A DNA stretch of 43,247 nt from an uncultured Candidatus Melainabacteria bacterium (GTDB taxonomy: Bacteria > Cyanobacteriota > Vampirovibrionia > Gastranaerophilales > Gastranaerophilaceae), in contig CASLVD010000008.1 in the NCBI GenBank assembly GCA_949398305.1, positions 1 through 43,247 on the forward strand, in the 5' to 3' direction. A model generated the notes under the pieces. The model saw only the letters and a list, made by a program, of their open reading frames with translations. It searched no databases and was not told where the DNA came from. This document shows, piece by piece, positions 38,619 through 43,247 of the stretch. The position numbers were made by a program, and so were the translations under genes. The stretch's first letter is position 1, and each line of letters starts with the position of its first letter.

Positions 38619-39925
38619 TATATGTTTAAATATGTTTTTAAACTTTCGATAGCGCGGTTTGACATAAGTTCACCTTTGAGTTTTTTATTTTTGCGCTCTT
38701 TTTTGGGTAATTCTACTGGTGGCACAATTCCCCAGTTTGAATTTATTGGTTGGAAGTTATCGTGTTCAGGATTTGTAATATAATGGGTTAATGCGCCAAG
38801 CATTGTGTCTGCCGGTAATTCAAGTAATGGCTCATCTGATAGAAGTTTTGCCATGTTAATACCTGATAAAAGTCCTGAAGCGATTGATTCTGTGTAGCCT
38901 TCTGTCCCTGTGATTTGACCGGCAAAGAAAAGGTCTTTTCTTTCACGGGTTTGAAGTGTCGGGTTAAGAAGAGTTGGTGAATTTATAAATGTATTTCTGT
39001 GCATAACACCGTAACGTACTATATTAACGTTTTCCAGACCCGGGATTGATTGAAGTAATTCTTTTTGTGCTCCCCATTTTAGGTTTGTTTGGAATCCGAC
39101 AAGATTAAACAAAGTTTTTGCGGAATTGTCCTGACGAAGCTGAACTACTGCATAATTTTTTTCTTCTGTTCGTTTATCAATCAGTCCTACCGGTTTCATT
39201 GGTCCAAAACGAAGAGTATCAACTCCGCGGGAAGCTAAAACCTCTATTGGCAGACAGCTTTCAAAGAATTTTGCTCCTTTTTCAAAATCATGCTGCTCGA
39301 TTCGAGGGGCGTTAATTAAGATATTATAAAATTTTTCATATTGTTCTTTGTTCATCGGACAATTTATATATGATGCTTCGCCTTTATCGTAACGGCTTGC
39401 CCAGAACGCGATATCAAAATTTATGCTCTCTTTTTCAACAATTGGTGCTATAGCGTCAAAAAAATGCAAATATTCACTTTTGGTAAATTCTTTGATTGCA
39501 TCTGTAAATTTTGAACTTGTTAAAGGTCCTGATGCTATAATTGTCGGTGTTTCAGGAATTTGTGTGACTTCTTCTCTTATTAAATTTATATTAGGATTTT
39601 GTTCAATTTTTTGAGTTACGCTTTGTGAAAATTTGTGTCTATCAATTGCAAGAGCATTTCCAGCAGGGACCTGGCATGCTTTTGCAATTTCGATAAGTTC
39701 TCCTCCTAAGATTTCCATTTCGTGTTTTAAAAGTCCGCTTCCGTTTGTAATATCATACGAGCCTAAGCTGTTTGAGCAGACAAATTCTGCACAATCTTGT
39801 GTGGTATGTGCACCTGTTTTAACATTTGGGCGCATTTCGTATAAATTAACTTTAAATCCTCTTTTAGCAAGCTGCAGTGCGGCTTCTGAACCTGCTAAGC
39901 CTGCTCCTATTACATTAACTTCCAT
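38618..39925 (-). CDS. trmFO: Methylenetetrahydrofolate-tRNA-(uracil-5-)-methyltransferase
   Basis: 435 aa; VIGAGLAGSEAALQLAKRGFKVNLYEMRP; EFVCSNSLGS; FFAGQITGTEGYTESIASGLLSGINMA. Confidence 0.94.
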   Translation of the reverse strand: MEVNVIGAGLAGSEAALQLAKRGFKVNLYEMRPNVKTGAHTTQDCAEFVCSNSLGSYDITNGSGLLKHEMEILGGELIEIAKACQVPAGNALAIDRHKFSQSVTQKIEQNPNINLIREEVTQIPETPTIIASGPLTSSKFTDAIKEFTKSEYLHFFDAIAPIVEKESINFDIAFWASRYDKGEASYINCPMNKEQYEKFYNILINAPRIEQHDFEKGAKFFESCLPIEVLASRGVDTLRFGPMKPVGLIDKRTEEKNYAVVQLRQDNSAKTLFNLVGFQTNLKWGAQKELLQSIPGLENVNIVRYGVMHRNTFINSPTLLNPTLQTRERKDLFFAGQITGTEGYTESIASGLLSGINMAKLLSDEPLLELPADTMLGALTHYITNPEHDNFQPINSNWGIVPPVELPKKERKNKKLKGELMSNRAIESLKTYLNI

Positions 39926-39966
39926 TCTTGAAGTTTAACTAAGATATAATTTGTTGTCAAATTATG

Positions 39967-40689
39967 TTATTTCCACGGGTAGTCTTTTGTAATTGACCAG
40001 CCGTCACGTTTTATTTTCTCTGAACAGCAGGAGCCGGAAGTTTTGCATTGTTTGTTAATATCGTCTTTAGATGATTTTGAACACATTGGTACAGCGTTGT
40101 TATTATCAAAATCTATTTCAAAGCCAAAAATATCCCGACCATGTGTGTTAGGTGGTTTTATTCCGTTTAGATCAACATAAATTGATTGTTTTGAGCTGTA
40201 TAAAGCTTTTTGACCGGTTTCCACATTTTCGTCTTTAATCCATTTCATTAGCAAAACAAAATAACTTGTTCCATCCATTGTTGTAAATAATACTCTTCCT
40301 GCAGAGTAATTCGTTTGTACGGTTATTCCCCAATTTTCACCGTTGATATTTTTATATCGCAAATTACTTTTAGTATCAATTGTAGGGGCATTCAGATATG
40401 AAAACCAGTATTTTTCAAAAAATTCTTTCGTTGTATTTTCATTAACGTAGGTATCTGTGGTTAAAAAAGTTACAGCATCACCGTTTTCATTAGAAGAATT
40501 ACGGGCTATTTGATTTAAAATTGCATAAGCTTTTTTTAATTTTACAACTGTTTGTTGTTTTTGATACGACTGAATTAAACCCGGTATGGTAAGTGCAGCT
40601 ACAACTCCTATAATCCCAAGAGTAATAAGTGTTTCAGCTAATGTGAATGCAAAATATTTTAAGATTTTTGTAGTTTTTAAGTTATACAA
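39967..40689 (-). CDS. Type IV pilin-like/pseudopilin protein
   Basis: 240 aa; FAFTLAETLITLGIIGVVAALTIPGLIQSYQKQ; C-terminal VDLNGIKPPNTHGRDIFGFEI; CC-rich tail. Confidence 0.85.
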   Translation of the reverse strand: MYNLKTTKILKYFAFTLAETLITLGIIGVVAALTIPGLIQSYQKQQTVVKLKKAYAILNQIARNSSNENGDAVTFLTTDTYVNENTTKEFFEKYWFSYLNAPTIDTKSNLRYKNINGENWGITVQTNYSAGRVLFTTMDGTSYFVLLMKWIKDENVETGQKALYSSKQSIYVDLNGIKPPNTHGRDIFGFEIDFDNNNAVPMCSKSSKDDINKQCKTSGSCCSEKIKRDGWSITKDYPWK

Positions 40690-40724
40690 TTTTACCCCCT
40701 TGAAAGTAAATAATGACGCGATTT

Positions 40725-40753
40725 TCTACTACTTTAGTAGACACTATGTCTAC
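40725..40753. promoter_or_regulatory. Two overlapping perfect palindromes in the divergent pilin/XRE intergenic region
   Basis: tctacta-ctt-tagtaga (40725-40741) and gtagaca-cta-tgtctac (40737-40753). Confidence 0.7.
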
Positions 40754-40787
40754 GACAATATATTGCTACTGTATCACAATACTTTAT

Positions 40788-40997
40788 ATGAGTAAAGATA
40801 TTTGTAAAATATTTGGAAAACGTTTACATAAATTTAGAATACAAAAAGGGTTTTCACAGGAAGAACTGGGGTTTGAAGTAGGTTTGGATAAAACTACTAT
40901 CGGTAAATATGAGCTTGCAAAACGATGTATAAATATCAGGCAGGCAAAATCTATTGCTGATGTCCTCGGGGTTAAGATGTCGGATTTATTGGATTGA
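40788..40997 (+). CDS. XRE/Cro-family helix-turn-helix regulator
   Basis: From MSKDICKIFGKRLHKFRIQKGFSQEELGFEVGLDKTTIGKYELAKRCINIRQAKSIADVLGVKMSDLLD; the track ORF starts upstream at 40713. Confidence 0.85.
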   Translation: MSKDICKIFGKRLHKFRIQKGFSQEELGFEVGLDKTTIGKYELAKRCINIRQAKSIADVLGVKMSDLLD

Positions 40998-41059
40998 TTT
41001 TTATACTAAAACTAATTGTGTAGTAATGTTACAGAAATGTTATAATTGTAGTAAAACGC

Positions 41060-41088
41060 TTGCTATTTTGATTAGGATTAAGTATAAT
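41060..41088 (+). promoter_or_regulatory. Candidate sigma-70-type promoter for the right-edge gene
   Basis: TTGCTA, 17-nt spacer, TATAAT. Confidence 0.5.
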
Positions 41089-41219
41089 AAGTACACTTGT
41101 TCAAAACTTTAGTGTACAAAAGAATGTAAAAGTTTTGAAACATTACCCGAAAAAATGGCAATTATAGACCGATTGTTGTTTTTTTTACTGTGTAGAAGTT
41201 TTTTTAATTAGTAGGGATT

Positions 41220-43247
41220 ATGTCAGTAAAACCAATCATACCAAGTATAAATACAGATAATAATACGAATAAAATGAAATTAAAACAGGTTCAGACCCCG
41301 ATGAGCCAAGCTTACCCTGTTCAGAATAAATCAGTTGCATTCAAAGGAGGATTTAATCCTATTGTAGCTACTATGGATTTTATTGAAGCCGGCGGTTATG
41401 CTGCATCATTTATTATTCAGGATGGTATTGGTTTTATCACCCCTCGTGTAAGTAAAGGTTTGCTTCGCGGCGGTAAAGAGAAAAAAGACGAAAATGGTAA
41501 TGTTATTATCGGAAATGACGGCAAGCCACAACGTGAATTGAATTGGAAGCTTGCTCAAAAAGAATTCTTACGTGAGATGATTACTGGTCCATCAGCATTT
41601 CTAATCCCACTTGGCATGCTTTCTGTTATTAACAAAAAATTCGGTACAGGTAATAATGTAAGATTAGATTATCTTGACAGTTTACAAGCACCGTTTGCTA
41701 AATATGTTACAGAAAATGTAAATGCTGTTAAGAATGGTAATCCACCTAAAGCCGCTTTCTATGAAAAGATATATGCTGAAGTACTTGAAAATAGTATTAA
41801 TGCTCATCTTCCGGAAGCTGAAAAATTGAGCGCTGATGAAATAACGGCTAAAGCAAAAGATTATGCAGCAAGACAAATTCAAATAGAAGATATTAAAGCT
41901 GATAAATCTTTGAGTAAAAAAGCCCGTAAAGAATCTATTGCGCAAATTGAATCTATCGAAGACTCTTATATGAAGCTTAGAAAGAGTAAAATAGGCGGTG
42001 TTGTTAATGAATTGGCTATTAATATTACTTCTTCTAACGGAAAAGTAAAAGGCGGTAGTATATCAGAATATATTAAAGCTATGAGTGATTATTTTGGTGA
42101 TGCTGCAAAAAATACAGCAAAATTACTAAAAGATAACATGACTGCTGAACAAATCGAAGATGCAGTAAAACAATTTACACGTAAAAGAATGGGTTCAAGA
42201 GTACTAACAAACCTTGGTATATTTGGTACTGTTGCCGCATTCTATACTCAGATTCCTAAACTTTATAACATGGGTATGAAAACTAATCCTGCTTTAGCAG
42301 CAGAAGAAGAATCACCGGCACAGGTTAAGAAACCTGAAGTTAAACAGGCTCAAGGTGAAAACAAAAAAGATGTACCTTTCACAGGCATGGCAAGCATGTT
42401 AGGAAAAACCGGTGAAAAGGTATTTAACGGCAAAATATCAAAATCAATATCAGATATATTTGAACTTCACGGACCAATAATATCAGGTACAGCAATGCCT
42501 GTATTGTTATATGGTTTCTGTATTCCTCCAAGATTACAGCAAGCTCAGGATAAATACGATTACGGTGAAATTATTGTTCGTGATATGACAGCATTCACAG
42601 CATTATTGTTTGGTGCAAAAGCACTTGCAAGATTATTCTCTGACGGATTTACTAAAGTCACAGGCCTTGCATTAAACAATAAAAACCTTGAAGGCAGAAA
42701 TGTATTCCAGAAAGTTGTTGATTACTTGAACCCTACAGATAAACGTCACAGCGTGCTTTCAAGTAAACAGCTTGATTCAAAATATACTAACCTTGAAGAT
42801 TACAAAGGCGGCGTAAACGGATTTATGGAATTCATTGAACAAAGCGGCGGTAATGTTAAAAAAGCCTTCGCACAGGATAAAAACGTGAAAGCTGTACTAG
42901 ATGAAATCCTAAAAGATTTCAACGGTAAATCATTCAAAGATGCAACAGCTGAAGAAATTAAAAAAGCACTAAAAGCTGCTCATAATAGTGATACAGATTT
43001 AATGAAAAAATTCTATAGCATGTTTAAAGGTGAAAACGGTTTGTTATCTAAAGCAAAAACTTGTAACAGTGCATTCGGATTCATTTCTACAATACTTCTT
43101 GTTCCTGGTTTAATTATCTGGTTGACAGATGTATGTGAAAAAATGACTGAACGTAAATTAAAAGAAGATAAGAAAAACTTAGCACCTAAGCATAGAACTT
43201 CTTCTGTTCCTTCAAATTCACCTACAATGGCAGGATTTATCGGAGCA
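41220..43247 (+). CDS. Large hypothetical membrane protein, truncated by the window edge
   Basis: Manual translation from ATG 41220 (MSVKPIIPSINTDNNTNKMKLKQVQTPMSQAYPVQNKSVAFKGGFNPIVATMDFIEAGGYAASFIIQDGIGFITPRVSKGLLRGG...) stays open for 676 codons to the last base; several hydrophobic segments; absent from the ORF track, presumably for lack of a stop. Confidence 0.85.
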   Translation, partial: MSVKPIIPSINTDNNTNKMKLKQVQTPMSQAYPVQNKSVAFKGGFNPIVATMDFIEAGGYAASFIIQDGIGFITPRVSKGLLRGGKEKKDENGNVIIGNDGKPQRELNWKLAQKEFLREMITGPSAFLIPLGMLSVINKKFGTGNNVRLDYLDSLQAPFAKYVTENVNAVKNGNPPKAAFYEKIYAEVLENSINAHLPEAEKLSADEITAKAKDYAARQIQIEDIKADKSLSKKARKESIAQIESIEDSYMKLRKSKIGGVVNELAINITSSNGKVKGGSISEYIKAMSDYFGDAAKNTAKLLKDNMTAEQIEDAVKQFTRKRMGSRVLTNLGIFGTVAAFYTQIPKLYNMGMKTNPALAAEEESPAQVKKPEVKQAQGENKKDVPFTGMASMLGKTGEKVFNGKISKSISDIFELHGPIISGTAMPVLLYGFCIPPRLQQAQDKYDYGEIIVRDMTAFTALLFGAKALARLFSDGFTKVTGLALNNKNLEGRNVFQKVVDYLNPTDKRHSVLSSKQLDSKYTNLEDYKGGVNGFMEFIEQSGGNVKKAFAQDKNVKAVLDEILKDFNGKSFKDATAEEIKKALKAAHNSDTDLMKKFYSMFKGENGLLSKAKTCNSAFGFISTILLVPGLIIWLTDVCEKMTERKLKEDKKNLAPKHRTSSVPSNSPTMAGFIGA

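Noticed and set aside
41682-41945. Minus-strand ORF 41682..41945
   Set aside because: Antisense to the long open 41220..>43247 CDS; Phe/Ile/Ser-rich translation typical of antisense AT-rich coding DNA.
1-43247. CRISPR arrays, transposons, prophage
   Set aside because: No regularly spaced repeats, transposase, integrase or phage structural genes recognised by reading; a dedicated tool run would be needed for certainty.

Overview
AT-rich bacterial chromosomal window. Gene content and protein style suggest a gut Gastranaerophilales/Melainabacteria (Vampirovibrionia)-like organism; this is inferred from memory of such proteins and was not searched. Core genes: pgi, nrdD-nrdG, aroK-aroB, a CCA-adding enzyme, miaB, pheA, a phosphohexomutase, trmFO, and an S10/spc ribosomal-protein cluster (rpsJ to rplR). 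The cluster is interrupted by terminator-like hairpins and stops after rplR. Accessory genes: a fused periplasmic-binding/TolC-like protein, two type IV pilin-like proteins each divergent from a small HTH gene across an inverted repeat, a likely ADP-ribosyltransferase, an SF1 helicase with a VSR/DUF559-like C-terminus, a DtxR-family regulator with a perfect 22-bp palindrome upstream, and several lineage-type hypothetical proteins carrying an N-terminal F-x-G-like motif. A ~2 kb ORF open at the right edge (41220..>43247) is absent from the supplied ORF track. The most interesting signals are the twice-repeated pilin/HTH/inverted-repeat arrangement, a GC-rich ~84-bp repeat present twice in the ribosomal-protein cluster, structured leaders inside that cluster, and the ART-like protein. 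No CRISPR array, tRNA, rRNA or transposase was recognised.
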